DNA of 57,823 bases from Spirochaetia bacterium UBA5763. GTDB lineage: Bacteria > Spirochaetota > UBA4802 > UBA5550. Position numbers and translations under genes: made by a program. Below are positions 6,831 through 15,872 of this stretch, in pieces (position 1 is the stretch's first letter; every line of letters begins with the position of its first letter). The stretch is taken from the NCBI GenBank assembly GCA_002418835.1, contig DIEX01000028.1, positions 1 to 57,823 of the forward strand, read 5' to 3'. Below the pieces are notes generated by a model, which worked only from the letters and a program-made list of their open reading frames with translations, searched no databases and was not told the DNA's origin.

Positions 6831-8941
6831 AGACCGTTTTTTGTGATACCATATTTCGCCGCACGCCTGACTATTGTTGGAGCACTGATCTTAAGATGTT
6901 TAGCCATCTCCCTTGTTGAAGCAAACTTTTCATAGGCCTTTGCAATAAGCTGCTTCTCCACATTTTCAATAGCATCTTTCAGAGGCATAACCTCAGTTAC
7001 CCTGATACCTATGCCGGAAACTGAATCCTCGCATTTGGCCTCTGTGCATATATTAGAAGGTAAATCAGCAGGTGTTATAACATTATCAGGGCACATTACC
7101 ACAAGCCTTTCCACGAGATTGCGAAGCTCTCTGATGTTACCCGGCCATGAATATTTTTCAAAAGCATCCATAACCTCGGAAGAAAACCTTTTTGTCATAT
7201 CATAGCTGTCATTAAAGAGTTTAAGATAATAAGCTGTAATAAATGGTATATCCTCGCTCCTTTCCCTTAGAGATGGGATATTAAGAGGAACAACATTTAA
7301 CCTGTAATAGAGATCCTCCCTGAATTTCTTTTCATTAACCATCTCCATAAGATCCCTGTTTGTGGCAGCTAATATCCTCACATCAACCTGCATGAATTTC
7401 TTCCCGCCTACCCGGTTGAATTCCTTGTGCTGAAGCACACGAAGCATTTTTGCCTGGAGCTCATAGGGCAGTTCGCCGATCTCATCAAGAAAAAGTGTTC
7501 CTTTATCAGCCATTTCAAAGTAGCCGGGTTTCCCCCCTTTCCTTGCGCCTGTAAAAGCGCCGTCTTCATAACCGAAAAGCTCCGACTCCAGGAGGTTGGC
7601 AGGGATAGCGCTGCAGTTCACCTTGATAAAGGGTTTAGCCTCTCTCTGGCTGTATTTGTGGATAATCCCCGCCACAAGATCCTTTCCTGTGCCGGACTCC
7701 CCTGTAATCATTATCGTTGAATCCACCTTCGCAAGCCTTATAGCCATGTCAACAAGGGCATTCATCTTCTCTGAGCCGATAATCATTCCGTCAATATTCT
7801 TCACAGATTTTATCCGGAGGGAGTCCAGTTCCTTCCTGTACTCCTCGGTCATCTTCTGAGTCTCTTCAAGGGTCTGCTGAATCCTGTGAAGATCAGTTAT
7901 ATCGCGTACGCTTGTGACAACTCTTAATATATTCCCCTTTTCGTCAAACACAGGCTTACCGGTCGCAAGAAGAGATTTCCCGCTGCTTGTTTTCTGAATA
8001 ATACTTACAGTATCTCTTTTCGCAATAACAAGAAGAGTAACAGACTGCGAATAAGTCCCGTCAGCAACAAGATCTCTCATATTTCTGCCGTAAAAGCCGG
8101 AAGTATCAAGCTCGGATATCTTCTGGTACGCACTGTTAATTCTGAGTACATTTGCGTCACCATCGCATACAAAAATCCCGTCAGAGGATGATTCAATGAT
8201 GGCATCCAGGTCCCTGTTAAGCTCCTTCACTGTTCCAAGCTCACTAATAATAAGATCAAGAGCTTCTACATCCTGGAATGCAGATACAGCTCCTATAATT
8301 TTCCCCTCAAGCCAGACTGGATACCTGGAATTAATATACGGCCTCCCTTTAATCATCACCTTCTGCACAGGGGGGATAATGCCGCTCTTCATGACATCCA
8401 TAAGACTCAGATCAGGGAAAATATCAGAGTAGTCTTTGCCAATAAAATCAGCTTCAGACATTTCAAGCCGCTCCTGGGCAACTCTGTTTACAAGAATTAT
8501 TCTGCCGTCCTGCCCCACTGAAATCATCAGGTTGCTGGATGAATTGACAATGGCATCCACAAAATTCCGGGCCACCTTATATGAATCGTGATAGGTCTTC
8601 ACAAAGTCCGGGATTGAAATTACACCAACAGCTTTCCCGTTTTCAACCACAGGTAGATAACCGTGTTTAAAGTAGAACCTGTCTTCAACATTATCATCAG
8701 GGTGGCCGGACATTACATTGGTTGTCATCAGCTCACCGATAGGGGTATCAAAATTTGTGCCGTTCTTAACTGCCTTAAATACATGGTTCTTGGTAAAGAG
8801 CCCCAGCAGTATACCGCTGTCATCTACAACAAGCGACGCATCTATCTTGAGATCATTGAAAATCGTACATACATCTTTAACAGTGTCATTGACCCTGAGA
8901 AAATGTATCCTGCTGCTGCATAAAAAATCCCTGACTCTCAT
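6818..8941 (-). CDS. Sigma-54-dependent enhancer-binding regulator (CBS-PAS-PAS-AAA+-HTH)
   Basis: A 707-residue activator. A tandem CBS domain (residues about 1-115) is followed by two PAS domains (about 122-230 and 240-355), a short coiled region, and an AAA+ domain with Walker A GESGTGK at 414-420 and the sigma-54 contact loop GAFTGA at 461-466. A C-terminal helix-turn-helix reads TREMAKHLKISAPTIVRR. The ATG at 8941 has GAGG at 5 bases. An in-frame TTG/ATG 69 bases upstream would add a hydrophobic leader that makes no sense for a cytosolic regulator. CBS pairs often bind adenine nucleotides or CoA-type ligands, so the signal may be energy or CoA state (inference). Target: the downstream dehydratase operon. 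Confidence 0.92.
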   Translation of the reverse strand: MRVRDFLCSSRIHFLRVNDTVKDVCTIFNDLKIDASLVVDDSGILLGLFTKNHVFKAVKNGTNFDTPIGELMTTNVMSGHPDDNVEDRFYFKHGYLPVVENGKAVGVISIPDFVKTYHDSYKVARNFVDAIVNSSSNLMISVGQDGRIILVNRVAQERLEMSEADFIGKDYSDIFPDLSLMDVMKSGIIPPVQKVMIKGRPYINSRYPVWLEGKIIGAVSAFQDVEALDLIISELGTVKELNRDLDAIIESSSDGIFVCDGDANVLRINSAYQKISELDTSGFYGRNMRDLVADGTYSQSVTLLVIAKRDTVSIIQKTSSGKSLLATGKPVFDEKGNILRVVTSVRDITDLHRIQQTLEETQKMTEEYRKELDSLRIKSVKNIDGMIIGSEKMNALVDMAIRLAKVDSTIMITGESGTGKDLVAGIIHKYSQREAKPFIKVNCSAIPANLLESELFGYEDGAFTGARKGGKPGYFEMADKGTLFLDEIGELPYELQAKMLRVLQHKEFNRVGGKKFMQVDVRILAATNRDLMEMVNEKKFREDLYYRLNVVPLNIPSLRERSEDIPFITAYYLKLFNDSYDMTKRFSSEVMDAFEKYSWPGNIRELRNLVERLVVMCPDNVITPADLPSNICTEAKCEDSVSGIGIRVTEVMPLKDAIENVEKQLIAKAYEKFASTREMAKHLKISAPTIVRRAAKYGITKNGLFHK

Positions 8942-9227
8942 TACAACCTCTTTACACCCTAAAATTAAGGTGATTAATAACAGATATCGGAGAGATAATT
9001 TTTTCATCAAGCCTAAAACTTATTTATAAGCCGCAATGGTATCTTCCCCTGTTACCTGAAAGTAAAAATAATAATCATCTGCACATGGGACACTAAAAAT
9101 ATCCCGTTTTTTATTTTTTATCCCCCCTCGGCAATAAAAAAGCACTAATGACGTTATTGAAAAATCATTTAACATTGACAAAAAACTGAATCAAAGTTTG
9201 TATTATTGAAATTAATGGAGATTTGTG

Positions 9228-9800
9228 ATGGAAAATTTATTCTCTGAAAAAGTCCGTGATGAAGCAGTTATGAAGGTTAAAACCGAGTCAGGGAAAACTG
9301 CTGCCGATATCGGAGCAGGTACAGGATTCATGACAGAGGGGCTGCTCAATGCCGGGCTTGATGTTGTCATAGTGGAATATTCACAGGAGATGATTGAAAT
9401 TCTGAAGCAGAGATTCGGACATTTACGTGAAGTAAAGATTATAAAAAGCTCTCAGCAGAAAATTGATATAACAGACAACTCCGTTGATTACGTTTTTTCA
9501 AACATGTTTCTTCATAACATTGAATCACCTGTTGAAGTAATTAAAGATATGCTTAGAATCCTTAAGCCTGGTGGTAAACTGGCAATTACAGATCTTGCAG
9601 AACACAGGTATGAAGATTTTCAGAAACAGCATAATCACCGCTGGCCCGGTTTCAATATGCCTGACCTGTATGAATGGTTTGTGGAAGCGGGATGTAAAGA
9701 GATTTCAATAGAAGTGCTTAATGAGACAGTACAGTTCGAATCAGCAGCCGGAGAGAGTATAAAAATCGGAATATTTCTGGGTTACGGGGAGAAGCATTAA
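9228..9800 (+). CDS. SAM-dependent class I methyltransferase
   Basis: A 190-residue protein with the SAM-binding glycine motif ADIGAGTGF (about 27-35), an acidic residue ending strand 2 (VIVEYS), and the family motifs VDYVFSNMFLHNI and LRILKPGGKLAITDL. It resembles the UbiE/ArsM-like Methyltransf_11 group. The substrate cannot be read from the sequence. The ATG at 9228 has GGAG at 7 bases; a GTG one codon earlier is less likely. TTGACA at 9175 with TATTAT at 9201 could be a promoter, but the 20-base spacer is long. It stands alone, convergent with the PIN gene. Confidence 0.82.
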   Translation: MENLFSEKVRDEAVMKVKTESGKTAADIGAGTGFMTEGLLNAGLDVVIVEYSQEMIEILKQRFGHLREVKIIKSSQQKIDITDNSVDYVFSNMFLHNIESPVEVIKDMLRILKPGGKLAITDLAEHRYEDFQKQHNHRWPGFNMPDLYEWFVEAGCKEISIEVLNETVQFESAAGESIKIGIFLGYGEKH

Positions 9801-9808
9801 GATTACAG

Positions 9809-10309
9809 TTATAAGAGAAATTCCTTAAGTTCTTGAAAACCTGCGGCGTCCGCCCATTCAATGACAGCTTTTGAGTATCTGCCGTTGCTCTTCAACCATA
9901 AATATGCTACATCGAATTTTTTCCTGGAAATAATCCCGCTGAAGAACAGTATTTTCACAGCCAGCAGTGCATTGATATAGGGTATTGTGTTATTCCTGCA
10001 GAAAGCCGCACCACGACCGTCATCAATGATTATATATTGACCCGCACCCTCATTATAAAGAGAAATTACCCCCATCTCCCCTTTATGCAGACTTATACTT
10101 ATAGCAGCCCCGCCTGCATGAATTTTAACAGTAAGAGCCCCTTTTCTTATGCATTGATCAAAAAAATCTGAACCATCATGCCCCTGCGCTGTCAGTTCAT
10201 CCCTCACCGGTTCAGGAATAATACAACAGCAGTTATTCAGGAGATCTTCAGCAGCTCCGCATTTAAAAAGAAGAATAAGAGAGGAGGAATCTGCAATTAT
10301 CTTCCGCAT
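9809..10309 (-). CDS. PIN-domain-like protein (DUF3368/VapC-like), no antitoxin visible
   Basis: A 166-residue protein with the PIN layout: IADSSSLILL with the first aspartate near the start, a GEMGVISLY helix with the conserved glutamate, and IIIDDGRGAAFCR with the paired aspartates, followed by a helix ending in the GIIS segment typical of DUF3368. PIN proteins are Mg-dependent RNases, often toxins. There is no small antitoxin-sized gene beside it: only 86 bases separate it from the M15 peptidase gene on the right, and 8 from the methyltransferase on the left. It is either an orphan or a non-toxin member. Confidence 0.7.
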   Translation of the reverse strand: MRKIIADSSSLILLFKCGAAEDLLNNCCCIIPEPVRDELTAQGHDGSDFFDQCIRKGALTVKIHAGGAAISISLHKGEMGVISLYNEGAGQYIIIDDGRGAAFCRNNTIPYINALLAVKILFFSGIISRKKFDVAYLWLKSNGRYSKAVIEWADAAGFQELKEFLL

Positions 10310-10395
10310 AATATTTCTTTCTTCGTTACAAAATAAATATTTATCAGTATCAGGTTTATATCTTTAAATAAATTACGAATAACACACAGAGAGCA

Positions 10396-11565
10396 TTAAT
10401 TGAACTTTATACTTTTAGAGAGAAAGATCAGCTCCGGTCTGTATTCGAAATGCATTGTATCATATTTATCCCAATGACCGCCCCATATAAATCCCTCTGC
10501 GAGAAATATTTTCACTACCGGATCAGGCGGTGTCCAGAGACTGCTTTGAGGAAGGAGCATCCAGTCCTTATTCTTCTCCTGTTCCCATGACCAGTAGATT
10601 GTTTTTTTACGGTATTTTTTCGGCAGTATGTCTATGGCGATTCCGTAGGAATGATTGCTCTTCCGGTTGGTCCCTGCAACTTTACGCCAGTTGAAAGACT
10701 GTACGCTGCCTATAGTTTTTACAAAAGTACGGACTTCCGGGTCTGTCTTTGCCAGACAGCTGATCTTTGAATCAATAGATTTAATTTTTTCAGCAATACT
10801 GCGATGTACTTGTATATAATGCCCGGCTAATTTTACTTCAGAAAGATGCTTTATTGCACTCTTCTTTGTTGTAATGGCAAACAGTTCCTTATAAAGACTC
10901 CCTTCTTCGCCCGGTATAAATTTTTTCTTCTTACCAGGCTTTTTTATTACACGAAGCTTTACGATTTGTTCTTCTGTGTATAATTCAGGACATCTGCCAT
11001 TCATATTATACGGATATATTGAATAGCTTATATACTTATTGGATTCAGGCAATACTGATTCAGGAAGTATTTTACCGTCCGCCCAGTAATAAATATTTCC
11101 ATTTCTAAATTTTACAGTCCAGTCGTTCTCACCCCTTGTTATATCAGTTATTAAACCGGGGTATGCTTCTTTGTATGCGTTTAAAATAATCTCAGGGTGT
11201 TCAAAAAGTTCTTCTGCCTTTATATAAATCTGCTCTTTTTCAATCCGGGATTTTTCTTCTTTATCATCAGCAGAATTTATGGGAGGAGTTCCGTTGTCAG
11301 TCGTGGTGCTGTTTTCATTTTCTAATCCGGTTTTACTCTTTTCTGTTACTCCCGGGGTGATCTCAGTTACAACTGCGGGAGTATCCGCCTTTTCATCCGG
11401 GGAATCTATTTCAATTTTAACCGGAGTTTTTTCACCGATATTAACTCTATCTGTTTCTGCCCGGGCGGTAAGGATGTCATTATTAAATATGGCAGGAACA
11501 ATTATAATGATCAGAATAGCAGCCACTATCCGGAGAGTAAAATTCTTATCTGTTTTCTTCCTCAT
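10396..11565 (-). CDS. M15-family peptidase (D,D-carboxypeptidase-like), membrane anchored or secreted
   Basis: A 389-residue protein: an N-terminal hydrophobic segment (about 11-28), a Ser/Thr/Glu-rich linker to about residue 110, then a C-terminal M15 domain. The zinc ligands are visible as HSYGIAID (His and Asp) and in the final MHFEYRPE histidine. The GFIWGGHWDKYDTMH segment is typical of the M15_4 group, which trims D-Ala or cross-links in peptidoglycan. I chose the ATG at 11565; an in-frame TTG seven codons upstream is possible. It is divergent from the beta-lactamase-fold gene, so both may act in the wall. Confidence 0.82.
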   Translation of the reverse strand: MRKKTDKNFTLRIVAAILIIIIVPAIFNNDILTARAETDRVNIGEKTPVKIEIDSPDEKADTPAVVTEITPGVTEKSKTGLENENSTTTDNGTPPINSADDKEEKSRIEKEQIYIKAEELFEHPEIILNAYKEAYPGLITDITRGENDWTVKFRNGNIYYWADGKILPESVLPESNKYISYSIYPYNMNGRCPELYTEEQIVKLRVIKKPGKKKKFIPGEEGSLYKELFAITTKKSAIKHLSEVKLAGHYIQVHRSIAEKIKSIDSKISCLAKTDPEVRTFVKTIGSVQSFNWRKVAGTNRKSNHSYGIAIDILPKKYRKKTIYWSWEQEKNKDWMLLPQSSLWTPPDPVVKIFLAEGFIWGGHWDKYDTMHFEYRPELIFLSKSIKFN

Positions 11566-11835
11566 AAACTGCTCTGTTTTTCCCAATACAAACTTAATTC
11601 TTCAATGATATTTTAAATTCGAAACTAAAAGCAAAAGGATCAATAAAATTATTTTATCGCAAACTTAATTTTCCCTTAATTTTATTCTGAGAATGAAGCT
11701 AAAAAATTTAATTCGGAAATGACTTTCGATTGACTATTTTTTTTATTTTCAGAATAGAAAGATTGATCAACTGGCAATCTGTAAGATCCGGCAGGCTTAG
11801 AAACAAACATAATAAAATCAGCAGAGAAATTTAAC

Positions 11836-13674
11836 GTGAAGAATTACCTGAAAAGAATTTTTGCTTTATCTGTCATAATGATCTTCTATCATTCAACAAT
11901 TATTGATTGTTCTGAACCTGATACACATAAGAGCAACATCCATTATCTCCAGGAACAGGAAAAGGCTGTAGCTGCTTCAATACTTCTGAATAACAGTAAA
12001 TCAGTTATCCCTTTAAAAAAAACTGAAAAGGGTAAAATCGTATCTATTAATTTTGATTCAGACTATTCAGCCGATTTTAATAATATGCTCAATAGATACG
12101 CTCCTGTATCAGCAATATCTTTCCCGGTACAATCAGTCAGCAGTAAAAGCATAAAAGAATTAAATAAAAAAATCAGAAATTTTGAAACTGTAATAATACT
12201 GACAACTGATCAGCCGATTGCTGATCCTTTAATTCTGGAATTCATTAATGATAATCAGAAAAAGCATCAGCTTATTCTATGTGTGTCCGGAAGCCGCACT
12301 GTTCTGATGAATCTTGATAAATTCAAACATCCGGTAATCATTTCTGAAATAAATTCCGGGATATCAGCGGTCTTTGCTGCTCAGCTGATATTCGGAGGCG
12401 CCGCAATATCAGCTAAACTTGAAAACGGAATTTCTCAATCGTATCCTGCAGGAGCAGGAGATACTATAACACCTGTCAGGCTTAAATATACTGTACCAGA
12501 AGAAGCAGGGATTAATGCTGAAGATCTTCTTCCTATAGATGATATTGTCAGGGAAGCAATCAGTGAAAAAGCGACTCCCGGAGCCGTTGTAATGATTATT
12601 AAAGACGGCAAGGTTATATTCGAAAAAAGTTATGGAAGGCATACATATAATGATGAATCAACGCCAACACTTACAACGGATATATTTGACCTCGCATCGG
12701 TTACAAAGGTGGCTGCTACAACTATAGCTCTCATGCATCTCTATGACCAGGGGCGCATTAAACTTGATAACTGTATTTCTTCTTATATCCCTGAGACCCG
12801 CAAAACGAATAAAAAAAATATCACGATACATGACCTGCTGCTTCATCAGTCAGGTCTTCCTGCAAGTATCTCTTTCGGCCGGTTAATAAAGTCAAAGGAT
12901 TACACCGTGAAGTATTCCGCGCGATATAAAGTAAAGGCTGCTGACAGATGTTACATGAAAAACGGATTTTATAAAAATAATATGTGGCCGAGGATACTTA
13001 ATGCTCCGCTGGGGTCAAAGGGTGAATATGTTTACAGTGACCTGAGTATGTTTTATATTAAAGAAGCTGTAGAGAGACGGTCAGGAAAGCGTTTAGAAAA
13101 TTATATATACAGTAATCTTTATACCCCCCTGGGCATGCAGACTGTCTGTTTCAATCCTGCGGACAGGTTCCCTTCAGAGAGGCTTGTACCGACTGAAGTT
13201 GATACTTATTTCAGGAATACAACTCTTCTCGGCTACGTGCATGATCAGGGAGCAGCTATGATGGGGGGAGTTGCCGGTCATGCAGGATTATTCTCAAATG
13301 CAAACGACCTTGCTATACTTTTCCAGATGCTTTTAAACTGCGGAGAATATGGAGGAGTAAAGTATTTAAAAAGAGAAACCGTTGAAACTTTTACTGCAAA
13401 AAGCCACGAATTCAGCCGTCGAAGGCTGGGATTTGACGGCTGGGACCCCGGGATTAATGCAGGGTATCCGTCATTTATGGCATCACCATCAATTTTCGGT
13501 CACACCGGATTTACCGGGACATGTGTTTGGGCAGACCCTGAGAATAAACTGATCTATATATTTCTTTCAAACCGCACTTATCCGAATACAGCGAATAAAC
13601 TCACAAAAATGAATATACGCTCCAGAATATTAGATGTGATATATTTATCTTTTCCTATTAATACAGAGCATTAA
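11836..13674 (+). CDS. Serine beta-lactamase-fold hydrolase with N-terminal GH3-C-like domain
   Basis: A 612-residue exported protein. A signal segment (about 6-24) ends at Cys25, a loose lipobox. Residues about 40-200 resemble the C-terminal domain of family 3 glycosidases (ILLNNSKSVIPLKK, a Rossmann-like pattern). Residues about 225-600 form a class C beta-lactamase-like domain with SVTK (Ser288-Lys291), YSD (Tyr400) and HTG (556-558), so the catalytic set is complete. GH3 plus beta-lactamase fusions are known, but they normally include the GH3 TIM barrel, absent here. The start is a GTG with a weak AGAGA upstream. Likely role: an esterase or peptidase on wall material; no proof of substrate. 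Confidence 0.82.
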   Translation: MKNYLKRIFALSVIMIFYHSTIIDCSEPDTHKSNIHYLQEQEKAVAASILLNNSKSVIPLKKTEKGKIVSINFDSDYSADFNNMLNRYAPVSAISFPVQSVSSKSIKELNKKIRNFETVIILTTDQPIADPLILEFINDNQKKHQLILCVSGSRTVLMNLDKFKHPVIISEINSGISAVFAAQLIFGGAAISAKLENGISQSYPAGAGDTITPVRLKYTVPEEAGINAEDLLPIDDIVREAISEKATPGAVVMIIKDGKVIFEKSYGRHTYNDESTPTLTTDIFDLASVTKVAATTIALMHLYDQGRIKLDNCISSYIPETRKTNKKNITIHDLLLHQSGLPASISFGRLIKSKDYTVKYSARYKVKAADRCYMKNGFYKNNMWPRILNAPLGSKGEYVYSDLSMFYIKEAVERRSGKRLENYIYSNLYTPLGMQTVCFNPADRFPSERLVPTEVDTYFRNTTLLGYVHDQGAAMMGGVAGHAGLFSNANDLAILFQMLLNCGEYGGVKYLKRETVETFTAKSHEFSRRRLGFDGWDPGINAGYPSFMASPSIFGHTGFTGTCVWADPENKLIYIFLSNRTYPNTANKLTKMNIRSRILDVIYLSFPINTEH

Positions 13675-13828
13675 ACCTCAGAGAATATTCTATACAATGA
13701 AATTATCTTTACTTATAATACTTCTTGACATATCCCTCTCTGAAGAATTCCATACTGAAGAATCTGCTGTTTTGCATTTTAAATAATATGAATGCTATTA
13801 CAAGTGACATTATAAATCCAGTTAAATA

Positions 13829-14674
13829 ATGAAAAGAATAATCCACACTGACACAATAAAAAGCGAAATTGTGAAGCTTATCCGGAGCGCCAGTTTTATT
13901 GCGCCACCTGAGATAAAAACCGCATTCAGCAGAATGAAAGCCGAAGAGACTAATCCTCTTGCGGCAGAAACACTGCAGATACTTATTGAAAATACTGAAA
14001 TAGCTGAGAGAGAGGAGATCCCCCTCTGCCAGGACTGCGGCTCAACCATAGTGTTCCTTGAAATCGGGCAGGAACTTACAGTGGAAGGTGACCTCCTGTA
14101 CGATGCTGTAAATGATGCTGTTGCGGAAGCTTACAAAAAATTCTATCTGCGGAAATCAATTGTGGCAGACCCTCTCAGGAGAATAAACACAGGCACAAAT
14201 ACACCGGCATTCATACACACTGACATTGTACCCGGTAACGGACTAAAAATTGATATACTGCTTAAAGGGGGCGGTTCTGAAAACATGAGCATGCTCAGGA
14301 TGTTCAGGCCAACAGATCCCGTTGAACTTATTATCGATTTCATTGAAGAGAGTGTAATCAATGCAGGGCCTAACCCCTGCCCTCCTCTGTTTCTCGGAGT
14401 AGGGATAGGGGGGACTGCTGATGCTGCCATGCTTAATTCCAAGAAGGCTCTGTTGCGTCCAACCGGCGAAAAGCACAGTGATCCTTTTTATGCCGGGCTT
14501 GAGGAGAAAATTCTGAAAAAAATTAACAGCACAGGCGTGGGCCCCATGGGGTTCGGAGGCAGAGCAACAGCCGCAGGTGTATATATACTCACCGCTCCGA
14601 CTCATATTGCATCTCTTCCTGTGGCTCTTAACATGAACTGCCACTCATTCCGTAAAGGGGGTGTGACGATCTGA
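13829..14674 (+). CDS. Class I fumarate hydratase, alpha (N-terminal) subunit
   Basis: A 281-residue [4Fe-4S] subunit of the two-gene fumarase, which interconverts fumarate and malate. Cluster ligands are visible as LCQDCG (about residue 66) and in GPNPCPP near residue 190, with MGFGGRATA late in the protein. Two-subunit L-tartrate dehydratase belongs to the same family; fumarase is more probable because no tartrate genes are present. The stop overlaps the beta-subunit start (TGATG), which implies translational coupling. Confidence 0.9.
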   Translation: MKRIIHTDTIKSEIVKLIRSASFIAPPEIKTAFSRMKAEETNPLAAETLQILIENTEIAEREEIPLCQDCGSTIVFLEIGQELTVEGDLLYDAVNDAVAEAYKKFYLRKSIVADPLRRINTGTNTPAFIHTDIVPGNGLKIDILLKGGGSENMSMLRMFRPTDPVELIIDFIEESVINAGPNPCPPLFLGVGIGGTADAAMLNSKKALLRPTGEKHSDPFYAGLEEKILKKINSTGVGPMGFGGRATAAGVYILTAPTHIASLPVALNMNCHSFRKGGVTI

Positions 14675-15216
14675 TGGAATGGATAAAAATTACAACGCCC
14701 CTTGTTGACGCGACAATTGAATCTCTCCGCTGCGGAGACCTCTGCCATATAACAGGCCGCATACTTACAGCAAGGGACAAGGCGCATGACAGGATAAGGC
14801 AGATGCTTGCAAAGGGTGAACAGCTCCCCTTTGAACTTAAAGGTGAGCTGCTTTACTATGTAGGCCCCACCCCGGCAAAAGAGGGGATGGTCATAGGCGC
14901 GGCAGGCCCCACAACATCATCACGTATGGACCCCTTTTCAGAGATGACACTCTCGCTGGGAATTAAGGGGATGATGGGAAAAGGTAAGAGAGACAAAGCG
15001 ACAAGGGAACTCCTTGGTAAATATAAGGCCGTATACTTCAGCTCCATTGGGGGAGCTGGTGCATACCTGAGCAAAAGAATAATTTCATCCCGCGTAATTG
15101 CATTCGAAGATCTGGGGCCCGAGGCTGTTTTTGAACTTTATGTAAAAGACTTCCCTGCTGTTGCAGCAATAGATATTTATGGTGGCGACATTTATGAAAA
15201 TAGAATTCAGCAGTAA
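14674..15216 (+). CDS. Class I fumarate hydratase, beta (C-terminal) subunit
   Basis: A 180-residue partner of the alpha subunit, containing the swivelling C-terminal fumarase domain. Diagnostic segments are LLYYVGPTPA, GAAGPTTSSRMDPF and the FSSIGGAGAYL loop. Length is as expected for the separate subunit. Its last bases overlap the Nudix gene, so the three genes form one transcript. Confidence 0.9.
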   Translation: MEWIKITTPLVDATIESLRCGDLCHITGRILTARDKAHDRIRQMLAKGEQLPFELKGELLYYVGPTPAKEGMVIGAAGPTTSSRMDPFSEMTLSLGIKGMMGKGKRDKATRELLGKYKAVYFSSIGGAGAYLSKRIISSRVIAFEDLGPEAVFELYVKDFPAVAAIDIYGGDIYENRIQQ

Positions 15217-15787
15217 CTACGCGTTTCAGGATTTCAAAAAGACATTAAAGGAGACACTTGCCTCAAGGGAGAAGAGAACAATAAACTTCCCTGACTACCG
15301 CAAGTCCTCTGTCATGATGCTCTTCATGGAAAAAGAAAACAAGCCTCATGTGCTACTTTCACTCCGCACAGACAGGGTATCCACTCATAAGGGTCAGGTT
15401 TCATTCCCCGGAGGGAGCTGGGACGATACAGACAAAGATTATCTGGAAACAGCTCTGAGAGAGACTTACGAAGAGGTGGGGATTGATCCTGCTGAAATTG
15501 AAGTGCTGGGTGAATATGACGAATATATCTCCATAATGGGTTTCCACGTTTATGTCTATGTTGGAGCACTTAACCGTGAGGTAAAATATACCCCCTGCGC
15601 TGATGAAATTGAGGAGATACTGGAAGTTCCGTTTTCTCTCTTCTACCACGAAAAATATGACAGGTGCGAAAAGGTCACTTACGACGGCAGGGATTACGAT
15701 GTCTTCTATTACACTTACGGCAGCAGCACAATATGGGGAATGACTGCGCGGATACTGACAGATTTTTCACGTAAAGTCTGCAAATAG
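15194..15787 (+). CDS. Nudix hydrolase, CoA-diphosphatase (NudL)-like
   Basis: A 197-residue Nudix protein. The Nudix box is clear in ALRETYEEVG with preceding conserved glycine and acidic residues, and the SLRTDRVSTHKGQVSFPGG segment in front is the signature of the CoA pyrophosphatase subgroup. It would cleave CoA-like or nucleotide diphosphates. The ATG at 15194 leaves a 23-base overlap with the fumarase beta gene; an ATG five codons earlier has no better ribosome site. Its presence in the fumarase operon has no obvious metabolic reason. Confidence 0.85.
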   Translation: MKIEFSSNYAFQDFKKTLKETLASREKRTINFPDYRKSSVMMLFMEKENKPHVLLSLRTDRVSTHKGQVSFPGGSWDDTDKDYLETALRETYEEVGIDPAEIEVLGEYDEYISIMGFHVYVYVGALNREVKYTPCADEIEEILEVPFSLFYHEKYDRCEKVTYDGRDYDVFYYTYGSSTIWGMTARILTDFSRKVCK

Positions 15788-15796
15788 TATATTTTA

Positions 15797-15825
15797 TTGA
15801 CACCCCCGGTAACCATGTTTATTCT
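15797..15825 (+). promoter_or_regulatory. Candidate sigma-70 promoter for ctpA-tsaD
   Basis: TTGACA (15797-15802), a 17-base spacer, then TATTCT (15820-15825), about 48 bases before the ctpA ATG. The -35 box is perfect and the -10 box matches 4 of 6. Confidence 0.6.
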
Positions 15826-15872
15826 GAATATACGTATATAATGCTAATTATCTCTTCTTACCGGAGCCTCTA

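Noticed and set aside
8942..9010. Hydrophobic leader on the sigma-54 regulator
   Set aside because: A cytosolic regulator needs no leader and the ATG at 8941 has a good ribosome site.
9809..10309. Toxin-antitoxin system
   Set aside because: Only the PIN component is present; no antitoxin gene fits in the adjacent gaps.
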